From Synechococcales cyanobacterium S06 (GTDB lineage: Bacteria > Cyanobacteriota > Cyanobacteriia > Cyanobacteriales > JAABRE01): DNA of 41,593 nt. The notes beneath the pieces were generated by a model. It had not been told where the DNA came from and made no database searches. It was given only the letters and a program-made list of their open reading frames with translations. Position 1 is the stretch's first letter. The number at the start of each line of letters is the position of its first letter. The DNA lies in NCBI GenBank assembly GCA_011391125.1, contig JAABRE010000046.1:1-41593 (forward strand), in the 5' to 3' direction. Position numbers and translations under genes: made by a program. Of this stretch, positions 1 to 8,080 are shown in pieces.

Positions 1-77
1 AAATAAAAATTATACTTATTTTTTATTTATTAATTTATCAAAACTGTTTGTTTTTTCGTTCACTTATTCAGCAAGCC

Positions 78-290
78 CTAATTATCTTCTGGTATGGGTT
101 CATTATTATTAATTAATGATTCAATATAGGCTGATATGGCTTCTTGAATATTTATTAAAGCTTCTTCACGGGTTTTTCCTTGGCTAATACATCCGGAGAG
201 ACTGGGAACTTCAATGACAAAATAACCATCTTCTCCTTGATAAATTAATAATTTGCGATGGGTTTTTATCGGTTTTGTTGCTGTAATCAT
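78..290 (-). CDS. HicB-family antitoxin-like protein
   Basis: The 70-residue protein has the compact HicB/DUF1902 pattern: a beta strand (LLIYQGEDGYFVIEV), the PSLSGCISQGKTREEA turn, then a helix (NIQEAISAYIES). Family members neutralise the HicA mRNA interferase or stand alone as small regulators. HicB proteins often carry a C-terminal DNA-binding domain; this one ends right after the core fold, so it is the short form. No hicA is visible: only 77 bases lie downstream on this strand before the window edge, and the 129 bases upstream hold no gene. A partner could lie just outside. The family call is good; toxin-antitoxin function is inference. Confidence 0.75.
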   Translation of the reverse strand: MITATKPIKTHRKLLIYQGEDGYFVIEVPSLSGCISQGKTREEALINIQEAISAYIESLINNNEPIPEDN

Positions 291-350
291 TAGATTTTTT
301 TCCTTTTTAATTAAAAATTAAGACATCAATTATAACAAATTTTAGTTATA

Positions 351-420
351 GTAGGATGGGCAATTTTTTGACCGATTAATAGAGAAAATTTAAAATATTG
401 TAAAAATTGCCCACCAATAT
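351..420. repeat. Dispersed GGTGGGCA-type palindrome, copy 1
   Basis: GGGCAATTTTT at 358-368 is matched by its exact reverse complement at 402-412, with a 33-base interior. It abuts the stop codon of the hydrolase gene, so it may also act as a transcript end. Relatives lie at 1283-1347, 6972-7037 and 19742-19758. Confidence 0.7.
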
Positions 421-1253
421 TAATTATTAATTAAAAAATCCTTAACAGTATTATTAAATGCGTCAGGTTCGACTAAAAAAGGCCAATGATTGCCGGGGAC
501 TTCTTGGATTTTCAAATTAGTGAGATATTTGCGATAGGATTTTAGTTGGAATTCGGTGCGATTTAAGCCCTGTTTTGGTTTAATAAAAAGGGTAGGAATA
601 GCTAATTTTTCCGTTAATCCTGCGACTTTCATAACATCAGTAAAAGTCTCATTTCTGGCTTGAATTACAAATTTACTACCCCATTTTCCGTCTGGTTTTT
701 GTTCCATTCCCGTTTTAAATACTTCTTCTTGTAAATTACTCCAGCCTTGATATTGTTTTAAAGTTCTCGCTAAATTTTCCGCAGTTTTATAATCAGGAAA
801 TGGTCCCAACATTTTTAAAAAGGGTAACACTTTATATAAAATGGGAAAAGTTAGCTCAAACCAACTTGGCATTTTATCAATAAAAAAGGGATCAACTAAG
901 ACTAAACTTTTAAATAAATTCGGGTTTTTGGTCGCCCAAATTGCTGCTAATTTTCCTCCCCAAGAATGGCCAATTACATGAACTTTAGTAATGTTTAAAT
1001 GCTGTAATAATGCTTCTAAATCTGCGATAATTTCGGCGAAAGTGTAACCAGTTTCGGGTTTAGAAGATTCCCCATGACCGCGTAAATCTGGCGCAATAAT
1101 ATGGTACTTTTCTGATAGGAATTCCCCTAAATCTGACCAGACTAAACCATGATCGGCTAAACCATGCAATAATATTAATACTTCTTTTCCTTCACCCCAT
1201 TCTAAATAGGATAAGTTAATATTATTGGGTAAATTTAAGCTTTTTCTTTCCAT
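420..1253 (-). CDS. Alpha/beta-fold hydrolase
   Basis: A 277-residue soluble alpha/beta hydrolase. The oxyanion HG motif is at residues 30-31 (LLHGLADHG), DLRGHGESSKP follows at about 56-66, and the nucleophile elbow GHSWGG puts the catalytic serine at 97. The catalytic histidine is most likely H256 in PGNHWPF. The acid is less clear: the segment after strand 6 (PTLFIKPKQG) has no obvious Asp, while D121 in LVLVDP is a candidate. The substrate cannot be read from sequence; homologues are annotated variously as hydrolases, esterases or haloperoxidase-like proteins. It is flanked by two small palindromic repeats and probably transcribed separately from rimM. Confidence 0.85.
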   Translation of the reverse strand: MERKSLNLPNNINLSYLEWGEGKEVLILLHGLADHGLVWSDLGEFLSEKYHIIAPDLRGHGESSKPETGYTFAEIIADLEALLQHLNITKVHVIGHSWGGKLAAIWATKNPNLFKSLVLVDPFFIDKMPSWFELTFPILYKVLPFLKMLGPFPDYKTAENLARTLKQYQGWSNLQEEVFKTGMEQKPDGKWGSKFVIQARNETFTDVMKVAGLTEKLAIPTLFIKPKQGLNRTEFQLKSYRKYLTNLKIQEVPGNHWPFLVEPDAFNNTVKDFLINN

Positions 1254-1282
1254 AATTTTTGGTAAATTTTGTCTAAAATATT

Positions 1283-1347
1283 GGTGGGTTACGGTGGATT
1301 TGTAATTTAATTGTTTAGGTTAATAATTATTCACCACCTAACCCACC
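1283..1347. repeat. Dispersed GGTGGGTTA-type palindrome, copy 2
   Basis: GGTGGGTTA (1283-1291) pairs perfectly with TAACCCACC (1339-1347). It fills most of the 99 bases between rimM and the hydrolase gene and is a diverged member of the 351-420 family. Confidence 0.6.
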
Positions 1348-1352
1348 CTACA

Positions 1353-1913
1353 TTAATATAATTCTAATAATCCTTCGGGGGGATTAATTTCGATGCGTTT
1401 TTGCTCCAGATTAACTACTGGTACAATTGCTTTTACAAAGGGAATTAATACGGTAATTGGCTTCTTTGTTCCTTCTGGTTGTTTATGTAATTTTACTTCC
1501 AATAAGTCGTTACCAGCAACATATAAATTAGTAATAATTCCCAGATTTTCGCCGGTTATTTGGTGATAAACTTCCAAGTTAATTAAGTCAGAAACGTGGT
1601 ATTCATCTTCGGAAAGATTCGGTAAATCTTTTTTTTCTACCAATAATTTACATTCCCGCAATTTTTCCGCATCATTACAGGTTTCTACCCCTTCAAATTT
1701 AACAACATATAAATTTCTACCTGGTATTTGATACCCTTTTAAAAGGTAAATTTTGCTAAGATTTTCGTTATTTTTACCCTGTAGCCAACGCCAACCTTTT
1801 TTGGTGAATCTTTCGGGAAAATCTGAACTTGGGTTAACTCTAACTTCCCCTTTTAATCCTTGTGTGGCTACGATTTCACCTATTTCTAATAATTCTGTTT
1901 GTGTTTCTATCAT
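1353..1913 (-). CDS. rimM: Ribosome maturation factor RimM
   Basis: A 186-residue protein, slightly longer than the usual 165-180. The N-terminal RimM beta-barrel begins with the diagnostic EIGEIVATQGLKGEVRV at about residues 10-26. The C-terminal PRC-barrel holds VSDLINLEVY (about 107-116), LEVK and VLIPFVKAIVPVV. RimM binds ribosomal protein S19 and assists 30S head maturation together with 16S rRNA processing. It is not next to trmD, rpsP or rplS as in many bacteria, which is normal for cyanobacteria. A palindromic repeat separates it from the upstream aminotransferase gene. Confidence 0.95.
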   Translation of the reverse strand: MIETQTELLEIGEIVATQGLKGEVRVNPSSDFPERFTKKGWRWLQGKNNENLSKIYLLKGYQIPGRNLYVVKFEGVETCNDAEKLRECKLLVEKKDLPNLSEDEYHVSDLINLEVYHQITGENLGIITNLYVAGNDLLEVKLHKQPEGTKKPITVLIPFVKAIVPVVNLEQKRIEINPPEGLLELY

Positions 1914-1937
1914 GGTTTTTTCTTAAATTATTATCAA

Positions 1938-1989
1938 GGTTCGTTGTTGGGCTTCAGCCCAATTAAGCGCTAAAGCGCAACAACAAACC
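1938..1989. repeat. Dispersed TTGTTG..AGCGCTAAAGCGCAACAA palindrome, copy 1
   Basis: GGTTCGTTGTTG at the left is mirrored by CAACAACAAACC at the right, with an inner AGCGCTAAAGCGC. It lies between avtA and rimM. Relatives are at 11469-11510, 18001-18059 and 20516-20566. Confidence 0.75.
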
Positions 1990-1991
1990 CT

Positions 1992-3260
1992 TTATTGATT
2001 GTAAACTTCTTTGATTACTTTAGCCATACGTGTAATGGCAGTGGTAATTTCATCATCACTTGCGGTTAAGCTAATTCTTAAACATTCTTCTTTGTGTTTC
2101 CAGTTATCTTTTAATCCGGGGAAAAATGAGCTTCCGGGAACAACAATTACGCCGACTTTTTTCAATTCTTGATATAATTCCCAGTCGGTTATTGGTAAGT
2201 CTTTTAACCATAACCACGCAAAGATTGCACCTTCTACACTGTGTAAAAACCATGGTAAATCAGAAGACATTTCTGCGTCAAATGTTCCCTCAACCAAGTC
2301 AAATTTACGACGATAAAATGGGTTAATTATTGTCTCAGAGATATGAGCTAATTTACCTGACGAAATCGCCCTGGCTGCGATCGCCTGACCATAGCGAGAT
2401 GAATGAATACAAGCATTAGTTTGAAATGCTTGTAATACTTGTATTAACTCAGGTTCAGCGATCGCAATTCCTAAACGTTCTCCCGGTAAACCAGCTTTTG
2501 ATAAACTTAAACAGTGGATAATATTGCCGCCAAAAATGGGATTCATGGGGGTAAAATTTAAGGACGGAAAAGGAGGTCCATAAGCAGAATCAACTAATAC
2601 TGGAACATCGTGAAGGGCTGCTAAATCAGCAATGGTTTTCACCTCTTGATCTGATAATACATTACCCGTGGGATTACTAGGCCGAGAAAAAATTACGCAA
2701 CCGGTTTGCTGATCAATGCGCAAATTTTCAAAATTAGGACGATATTTAAAGCGGTGTTTTTCTTCATTAATATCTAAACTCGGTTGAAAACTAACCACAC
2801 TTTCGGGAGTTAAACTAACACCACCATAACCCGTATATTCGGGGGAAACGGGTAAAACCACCTGTTTTAATTCCCCTGACTCGGTGTAACCGCCAAATAC
2901 ATTGGCGGCGAAAAAATACAGGGATTGTGAACCAGGAGTAATCAAGATATTTTTTTCTGTCAAATTTAAACCGTAGCGTTGATTAAAATCCTGGGCGATC
3001 GCCTCGATCAAGGGATCATAACCTTGGGATGATCCATAACGACACACCACCTCGCCATATTCAGAACTCGCCAACAATTCCGCCGTACAATCGCGCCATA
3101 ATTGCTCAACTTCGGGCAAAATTAAAGGATTTCCAGCGCTAAGATTAATAAATTCTTGTCCATTTCCTGCGTGTAAAGTTTCGATAATATCTTTCATAAT
3201 TGCCCTAACTCCGGTGAGTTGGGACATATTTAAACCGATTTTAGATAGGGCTAAATTCAT
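1992..3260 (-). CDS. avtA: Valine-pyruvate aminotransferase (PLP fold type I)
   Basis: The 422-residue protein follows AvtA along its length: the start (LSKIGLNMSQLTGVRAIMKD), AGNPLILPEVE near 42-52, YGSSQGYDPL near 75-84 and ITPGSQSLYFF near 107-117. PLP-site residues are visible: SRPSNPTGN at 192-200, D224 in VLVDSAYG and the Schiff-base K255 in LSKAGLPGERLG. The enzyme interconverts valine/2-oxoisovalerate and alanine/pyruvate and may serve alanine supply. Its start lies 4 bases after the mraY stop, so the two are probably cotranscribed; alanine is also used in peptidoglycan. Exact amino acid preference is inferred from family. Confidence 0.87.
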   Translation of the reverse strand: MNLALSKIGLNMSQLTGVRAIMKDIIETLHAGNGQEFINLSAGNPLILPEVEQLWRDCTAELLASSEYGEVVCRYGSSQGYDPLIEAIAQDFNQRYGLNLTEKNILITPGSQSLYFFAANVFGGYTESGELKQVVLPVSPEYTGYGGVSLTPESVVSFQPSLDINEEKHRFKYRPNFENLRIDQQTGCVIFSRPSNPTGNVLSDQEVKTIADLAALHDVPVLVDSAYGPPFPSLNFTPMNPIFGGNIIHCLSLSKAGLPGERLGIAIAEPELIQVLQAFQTNACIHSSRYGQAIAARAISSGKLAHISETIINPFYRRKFDLVEGTFDAEMSSDLPWFLHSVEGAIFAWLWLKDLPITDWELYQELKKVGVIVVPGSSFFPGLKDNWKHKEECLRISLTASDDEITTAITRMAKVIKEVYNQ

Positions 3261-3264
3261 AATT

Positions 3265-4356
3265 TTAACTAATAATTAAAGCGAGAATAACTAACAAAGT
3301 ATTAAACAAATAAAATGAGCCAACTACCTGAGTTTCAGACCAGCCACTTAACTCTAAATGATGGTGAAAAGGGGCCATTTTAAATAGTCTTTTTCCTTTA
3401 CCATCCGGTCCTTTTGTTGCTTTGTAATAGGTTACTTGAAGAATAACTGAAACTGACTCAATGAAGAAAATACCACTAATAAGAAATAAGCTCCATATAT
3501 TATTAGTTAAAAGTGCGACGGTTGCTAATGCTGGCCCTAAAGCCAATGAACCCGTATCTCCCATGAAGACGGCAGCTTTGTTGCGATTATGAACTACAAA
3601 ACCCAAGCATGAACCGCTCATACAACTGCAAAAGGTGCTTAATTCGGGCGCTGTTGACCCGACAATCGCTGCTAATCCCAGAAAGGCGATCGCCGCTGTT
3701 CCGCCGGCTAAACCGTCAACTCCATCGGTTAAATTAGTCGCATTACTTTCGGCAATGAGGACAAAAACCACCAAAGGCCAAAACAAGATTCCGATGGCTA
3801 AACTAATATTTAAAGGTAAATTTATCGTGGTTAAATCTGCAGTTTTGGTAAAAAACAGCCACAGGGAAAATAACAGGGCGATCGCAATTTGTAAAATTAA
3901 CTTAGTCCGAGGAGACATTCCCTTATTAGACTTCAGTTTTAAGACTTGCCAATCATCAATAAAACCGATAATAAAATAGCCCAAACTTACCAAAGATACC
4001 GCAATTACATTAACATTAAAACCTGTCCAAATTGAAGCAACAATTAGAGCTACCGGAACGAAAAAAACCCCACCCATAGTGGGAGTACCAGCTTTTTTTA
4101 AATGTGCTTGAGGACCATCTTCCCTGATAATTTGGCCTGTTTTTAATCTTTGTAAAATCGGTATTACAAAATAACCAGCAACCGAGCTAATTACAGCACA
4201 AACCAAAAAAGGTAACAGAGTAGATTTTAATAAAAAATGCTCGTAGATCAGATAAAAAATGAGACTCAACAGGATTAAAATTAGGGTAAGAAAACCCAAT
4301 AACTGCTTACCTGAAGGTTTCGTGAATATTTCCTTTGACAATAATCTTGTATTCAC
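3265..4356 (-). CDS. mraY: Phospho-N-acetylmuramoyl-pentapeptide-transferase (MraY)
   Basis: A 363-residue polytopic membrane enzyme that transfers phospho-MurNAc-pentapeptide from UDP to undecaprenyl phosphate, making lipid I. Signature segments are intact: KKAGTPTMGG at 87-96, the catalytic-site aspartates D134/D135 in GFIDDW, NLTDGVDGLAGG at 208-219, FMGDTGSLALG and the late HHHLELSGW loop. About ten hydrophobic segments are spread over the chain. It follows a small acidic-protein gene by 28 bases and precedes avtA by 4, so it belongs to an unusual three-gene transcript rather than a dcw cluster, as is common in cyanobacteria. Confidence 0.97.
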   Translation of the reverse strand: MNTRLLSKEIFTKPSGKQLLGFLTLILILLSLIFYLIYEHFLLKSTLLPFLVCAVISSVAGYFVIPILQRLKTGQIIREDGPQAHLKKAGTPTMGGVFFVPVALIVASIWTGFNVNVIAVSLVSLGYFIIGFIDDWQVLKLKSNKGMSPRTKLILQIAIALLFSLWLFFTKTADLTTINLPLNISLAIGILFWPLVVFVLIAESNATNLTDGVDGLAGGTAAIAFLGLAAIVGSTAPELSTFCSCMSGSCLGFVVHNRNKAAVFMGDTGSLALGPALATVALLTNNIWSLFLISGIFFIESVSVILQVTYYKATKGPDGKGKRLFKMAPFHHHLELSGWSETQVVGSFYLFNTLLVILALIIS

Positions 4357-4384
4357 AGAAAATACCTAAATTAATTACTAATTA

Positions 4385-4651
4385 TTAATCTTCGTCATCA
4401 AGAAAACCACTGTCGGCATTGAAGTCATCAAACTCCTTGTCGTCTCCTTCAATAAAGTCGGCAAGTTCTTCATCTAACTGCGGGGTGTTTTCGAGGTCAA
4501 GGTTTTCTCTGGGAATCAGGCGATTTGTTGATTTTAACCAGTCAATGAGGGATAATTCATTTTGCACCGGCAAAACTGCGGCTGGTTCATAACGAGACTC
4601 TTGACGTAAAGCCGGATTATTAAAATTTGGCATTTTAAAATAAATACTCAA
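4385..4651 (-). CDS. Small acidic conserved protein (possibly DUF3134)
   Basis: An 88-residue protein with a basic/proline N-terminus (NPALRQESRYEPAAVLPV), a short amphipathic stretch (LSLIDWLKSTNRLIPR) and a very acidic tail (about residues 58-88). The NPALRQESRYEPA and DWLKSTNRLI pattern resembles what I remember of the cyanobacterial DUF3134 family, but I could not check this. No signal peptide or membrane span. It starts 76 bases from the divergent fibrillin gene and is the probable first gene of the mraY-avtA transcript. Function is unknown. Confidence 0.65.
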   Translation of the reverse strand: MSIYFKMPNFNNPALRQESRYEPAAVLPVQNELSLIDWLKSTNRLIPRENLDLENTPQLDEELADFIEGDDKEFDDFNADSGFLDDED

Positions 4652-4730
4652 TTAATTAGCGGATATTTTTGAGTTTACCATTAATTGTAAAAAAACTTAT
4701 CAAAAATCAGGCATAATTTAAGGCAAATTG

Positions 4731-5351
4731 ATGATTAGTGATCTTTATTTATCCATAAAAATGTTCAACAAAAAAGCGGAATTATTAGAATTAATTGCAG
4801 GTAGAAATCGTGGTCTACTCGATAACGAAATTGAACGAGTGAAAGTCCTTTCTTTGATTGAACAATTAGAGGAGTATAACCCCAACCCCGAACCGCTCCA
4901 GGCCAAGGATTTACTCGAAGGTAATTGGCGTTTACTTTACACCACCAGTAAGGGGTTGCTCGGATTAGACCGTCTGCCTTTACTGCAACTTGGGCAAATT
5001 TACCAATGTTTACGCATGGGTAAAAATAAAGTTTATAATCTTGCCGAAATAGTCGGTATGCCTTTGGTTGAGGGTTTAATAAGTGTAACTGCTACTTTTG
5101 AAGCGGTGTCTTCTCGTCGTGTTAATGTTAAATTTGAACGCTATATTATCGGTCTTCAGCGTTTATTAAATTATCGTTCAGCTAATAAATTCATCGAAGA
5201 AATTGAAACTGGAAAAAAATTCTTTCCTTTAGATTTTTCCATTGATAACCAAAGCAAAAATGCTTGGTTAGATATTACTTATTTAGACAATGATTTGCGT
5301 ATTTCTAGGGGTAATGAAGGTAGTGTTTTTGTATTAAGTAAAGATAAATAA
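4731..5351 (+). CDS. PAP/fibrillin family protein
   Basis: About 206 residues. The plastid lipid-associated protein (fibrillin) pattern is clear: KKAELLELIAGRNRGLL near the start, LLEGNWRLLYTTSKGLLGLDRLP in the first third, VEGLISVTATFEAV, and a C-terminal ITYLDNDLRISRGNEGSVFVL that forms the final beta strands. These lipocalin-like proteins associate with thylakoid membranes or lipid bodies and are linked to photoprotection and carotenoid or plastoquinone binding; the ligand here is unknown. I chose ATG 4731 because AAGG lies 8 bases upstream; the internal ATG at 4761 is a possible shorter start. The stop overlaps the next gene's start (TAATG). Confidence 0.88.
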   Translation: MISDLYLSIKMFNKKAELLELIAGRNRGLLDNEIERVKVLSLIEQLEEYNPNPEPLQAKDLLEGNWRLLYTTSKGLLGLDRLPLLQLGQIYQCLRMGKNKVYNLAEIVGMPLVEGLISVTATFEAVSSRRVNVKFERYIIGLQRLLNYRSANKFIEEIETGKKFFPLDFSIDNQSKNAWLDITYLDNDLRISRGNEGSVFVLSKDK

Positions 5352-6136
5352 TGCTAACAGAAATAAAATCAGAAAATCTCATTCATTTATCTCAAACCCA
5401 TTTAACCATTTTTGAAAATTGTCCCCGACAATTTCAGGATATTTATTTAGAAAAATTATCCTCTATTTCTTCACCAGAAGAAAAATTAAAACAAACTTGG
5501 GGGACTAATTTTCATTTATTAATGCAGCAGCGAGAATTAGGACTTAATCTTGATAATTTTTTAGCTGAAAATTCTGAAATTAGTTCTTATTTTAACTCCT
5601 TATTAAGGACAGCACCAGAATTATTTATCAGTCAAGAAAATGAATTTCGCCAAGCTGAACATTGTCGCACTTTTGAACTTAATGGTTATTTATTTACCGT
5701 GATTTATGACCTATTAATTACTAACAAAAACCAAGCACAAATTATTGATTGGAAAAGTTATCCACAACCACCAAAACAGGAGCAATTGGCAAAAAATTGG
5801 CAAACTCGGTTATATTTATCTAGTTTAGTCAAGACATCTGACTATTCACCCGAACAAATATCCTTGACTTATTGGTTTGTCAAATTGCCAAATAAACCAG
5901 AAAAAATTACCATTAATTATGACAGTAATTTACATAAAAAAACGGACCAAGATTTAACTAAATTACTCAAAAAATTAGATAAAAACTTAGAAAATTATTT
6001 TAAGGATAAGACTAATTTTCCTCATCCTAGTGGCAATAAAAAATGCAAGTATTGCCAATCATTAAACTTCACGAAAAACTTAACCGAAGAAGTGCATAAA
6101 TTACTGGAGGATGATTCATTTTATATCCCCGTGTAG
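5351..6136 (+). CDS. PD-(D/E)XK nuclease family protein (RecB/Cas4-like)
   Basis: A 261-residue protein of the PDDEXK_1 type found in RecB, AddB and Cas4 relatives. HLSQTHLTIFENCPRQF (12-28) is the typical N-terminal element with C24. D120 in VIYDLL and the IIDWKSY motif (D133, K135) supply the metal site. A C-terminal KKCKYC pair (C232, C235) resembles the Fe-S cluster cysteines of AddB/Cas4; with C24 that gives three, and a fourth ligand is not certain (C105 is possible). It overlaps the fibrillin stop by one base, indicating translational coupling. No cas genes or repeats are nearby, so it is more likely a stand-alone DNA-repair-type nuclease. Confidence 0.82.
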   Translation: MLTEIKSENLIHLSQTHLTIFENCPRQFQDIYLEKLSSISSPEEKLKQTWGTNFHLLMQQRELGLNLDNFLAENSEISSYFNSLLRTAPELFISQENEFRQAEHCRTFELNGYLFTVIYDLLITNKNQAQIIDWKSYPQPPKQEQLAKNWQTRLYLSSLVKTSDYSPEQISLTYWFVKLPNKPEKITINYDSNLHKKTDQDLTKLLKKLDKNLENYFKDKTNFPHPSGNKKCKYCQSLNFTKNLTEEVHKLLEDDSFYIPV

Positions 6137-6150
6137 GGGACATTTCCCAC

Positions 6151-6939
6151 TTATAATTCCATAATTACCGGAGCATGATCACTGGGTTGGGGTAATTTTC
6201 TTGGTTCTGGGTCTATGTAACAATTAACCGTTTTTTCGTACAGTTTTTCGGTTAAATAACAGTGGTCAATCCTCCAACCACGATTACGGGAAAAACCTCC
6301 CGCGCGATAATCCCACCAACTAAAATGACCCCCTTCGGTGGTAAACTTTCTAAAAGCATCTTTTAAGCCAATTTCTAACACTTTGGTTAAACTTTCTCGT
6401 TCTTTAAATGAAGACATAATATGATTACTTTTATCTTTAGGATTATAAATATCGATATCCTCTAAAGCAATATTTATATCACCACAAATTAACATTTCTG
6501 TGGGCGTTTTTTCCCGTAATAACTGTAAATATTCTGCCAAAACTGCCAACCATTTTAACTTATATTCGTATTTTTCACTCCCCACCGATGAACCATTTGG
6601 AACATATAAATTAACGATTCTAATCCCATTAATTACTCCACTAATTACCCGCTTTTGTTCATCGAAAATACCCGTTTTTTCTGCACCAATTATGGGACTA
6701 AAACCCGTTAAAATATCGGTCATTTCTTGCTTACTAAAAATGGCCACACCATTGTAAGCTTTTTGACCAAAAATGTAAGTATGATAACCCAATTCTTGAA
6801 ACGGTAAACTTGGAAATAGCTCATCTATTACCTTAGTTTCCTGTAAACAAAGGACATCAATATCATTCTCTTTTAACCAGTTTAAAACTATTTCTTGACG
6901 AGTTCTAATCGAGTTAACATTCCAAGTTGCTACTTTCAT
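6151..6939 (-). CDS. xth: Exodeoxyribonuclease III
   Basis: A 262-residue member of the exonuclease III/AP endonuclease family, of typical length. ATWNVNSIR opens the protein, LQETKV gives the metal-binding E34, NLYVPNG and CGDINIALEDIDIYNP form the central site, and WRIDHCYLT plus SDHAPVI supply the catalytic Asp and H255. It hydrolyses 5' to AP sites and removes 3' blocking groups in base-excision repair. It converges with the PD-(D/E)XK nuclease, their stops being 14 bases apart; a weak TCCCC/GGGGA hairpin (6126-6140) spans the junction. Confidence 0.95.
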   Translation of the reverse strand: MKVATWNVNSIRTRQEIVLNWLKENDIDVLCLQETKVIDELFPSLPFQELGYHTYIFGQKAYNGVAIFSKQEMTDILTGFSPIIGAEKTGIFDEQKRVISGVINGIRIVNLYVPNGSSVGSEKYEYKLKWLAVLAEYLQLLREKTPTEMLICGDINIALEDIDIYNPKDKSNHIMSSFKERESLTKVLEIGLKDAFRKFTTEGGHFSWWDYRAGGFSRNRGWRIDHCYLTEKLYEKTVNCYIDPEPRKLPQPSDHAPVIMEL

Positions 6940-6971
6940 ATTATTAACCTAAATATTTATATTTTGATTGG

Positions 6972-7037
6972 GTAGGGTGGGCAAAATGTACAAAAAATGG
7001 ACTTAAATTTAATAATTATATATTTTGCCCACCTTAC
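6972..7037. repeat. Dispersed GTAGGGTGGGCA palindrome, copy 3
   Basis: GTAGGGTGGGCAAAAT (6972-6987) and ATTTTGCCCACCTTAC (7022-7037) are inverted copies matching at 15 of 16 positions. The 66-base unit with no coding capacity resembles a minimal MITE. It sits upstream of xth. Confidence 0.75.
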
Positions 7038-7070
7038 AAATTGAATTTAAAAATATCCTTAAAATATTAA

Positions 7071-7184
7071 TTATTTTTTGTCATTCATAGATGAAACTCC
7101 CTCAAGTAACATAAACATTCCGCCAATTACAATAATTAAAGCGAAAATACCGAATAATATGTCCAATAATTGCGGATTTTCCAT
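7071..7184 (-). CDS. 37-residue single-span membrane peptide
   Basis: The reading frame from ATG at 7184 to TAA at 7071 encodes a 37-residue peptide beginning MENPQLLDILFGIF and ending SSMNDKK. Residues about 6-28 form one uninterrupted hydrophobic helix with a GG pair; the termini are short and polar. The layout resembles the low-molecular-mass subunits of cyanobacterial photosynthetic complexes (Psb, Psa, Pet, Ndh small subunits), but I cannot match it to one of them. The upstream AAGAAAAA is a weak ribosome-binding site. It stands alone between xth and the divergent peroxiredoxin gene. It could be chance coding, but the start, stop and helix fit together well. Confidence 0.5.
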   Translation of the reverse strand: MENPQLLDILFGIFALIIVIGGMFMLLEGVSSMNDKK

Positions 7185-7330
7185 GATTTTTTCTTATTTA
7201 ATTTCATTTATTCTATTTTACTCTATCTCTGACCCTAAACCTAGACGTAGAGACGTACCATGATCAGTCTCTACAGGAATATAGCTTCAAATTTGCCCCG
7301 AAAACGTCTCAAAAAAAATTACTTTTATAC

Positions 7331-7359
7331 TTGACAAATTATCAAATAAGAATTATTCT
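7331..7359 (+). promoter_or_regulatory. Sigma70-type promoter of the peroxiredoxin gene
   Basis: TTGACA at 7331-7336 and TATTCT at 7354-7359 are separated by 17 bases, about 50 bases before the ATG. GAGGT just before the start is a good ribosome-binding site. This is a prediction from consensus only. Confidence 0.5.
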
Positions 7360-7408
7360 GAGATGAGCTTAAAGAAACCTAAAAATCATTTCCTGAATAG
7401 AGGTAATT

Positions 7409-7981
7409 ATGACTGCAATTACAACAGTACCTGATGTAACATTCAAAACCCGTGTCCGTGATGAGTCTGTAGGAGGAGCTAACCCCTACCGTTGGGAAGA
7501 CAAAACCACCAAAGACATTTTTGCAGGTAAAAAAGTAGTTGTTTTTTCCTTACCTGGTGCTTTCACACCCACTTGCTCTTCTAATCACTTACCTCGTTAC
7601 GAAGAATTATACGAAGAGTTCAAAGCTCAAGGCGTTGATACCATCATCTGTGTATCTGTGAATGACGCATTTGTCATGTTCAAATGGGGTAAAGAAATTG
7701 GCGCGAAAAACGTCTTCTTATTACCCGATGGAAATGGCGAATTTACCCGCAAAATGGGTATGTTGGTAGAAAAATCTAACGTGGGATTTGGCATGAGATC
7801 TTGGCGTTATTCCATGTTGGTTAACGATTGCAAAATTGAGAAAGTATTTGCTGAAGCCGGCTACTCTGACAATTGTCCCACCGATCCCTTTGAAGTTTCC
7901 GACGCTGACACCATGTTAGCATACCTCAAAGGTACAGAATCCGCTGGTGTTTCCGCACCCCGTCTCGAATTTGTCGGTTAA
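7409..7981 (+). CDS. Type II peroxiredoxin (Prx5 subfamily)
   Basis: A 190-residue Prx5-type thiol peroxidase. [20 protein letters not shown] carries the peroxidatic C56 with the conserved PxxxTxxC context, and [16 protein letters not shown] is the family signature that follows. Other cysteines (C81, C141, C156) could serve as resolving residues, but which is used is unclear. These enzymes reduce H2O2 and alkyl hydroperoxides using glutathione/glutaredoxin or thioredoxin, and are important against photosynthetic oxidative stress. A good promoter and a GAGGT site precede it, and a perfect hairpin follows. Monocistronic. Confidence 0.95.
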   Translation: MTAITTVPDVTFKTRVRDESVGGANPYRWEDKTTKDIFAGKKVVVFSLPGAFTPTCSSNHLPRYEELYEEFKAQGVDTIICVSVNDAFVMFKWGKEIGAKNVFLLPDGNGEFTRKMGMLVEKSNVGFGMRSWRYSMLVNDCKIEKVFAEAGYSDNCPTDPFEVSDADTMLAYLKGTESAGVSAPRLEFVG

Positions 7982-8032
7982 TTTTTTACAATTAACAATT
8001 GTTAGGGAATTAATTTAATAAAATGCAGGATC

Positions 8033-8065
8033 AGAAATCCGATTTCTTTAAGAAATCGGATTTCT
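8033..8065. terminator. Perfect 15-bp hairpin between convergent genes
   Basis: AGAAATCCGATTTCT (8033-8047) and AGAAATCGGATTTCT (8051-8065) are exact reverse complements around a TTA loop. It lies between the converging peroxiredoxin and ABC ATPase genes, a position for a bidirectional terminator. The core AAATCCGATTTCT recurs at 32917-32953. Confidence 0.65.
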
Positions 8066-8080
8066 TAATGTTAAATTTAA

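Noticed and set aside
1-77. Search for hicA at the left edge
   Set aside because: Only 77 AT-rich bases are available with no recognisable HicA sequence on either strand.
5351-6136. Cas4-like nuclease hinting at a CRISPR locus
   Set aside because: No cas1, cas2 or direct-repeat/spacer array exists in the window, and the gene is translationally coupled to a fibrillin gene; a general RecB-like nuclease is more likely.
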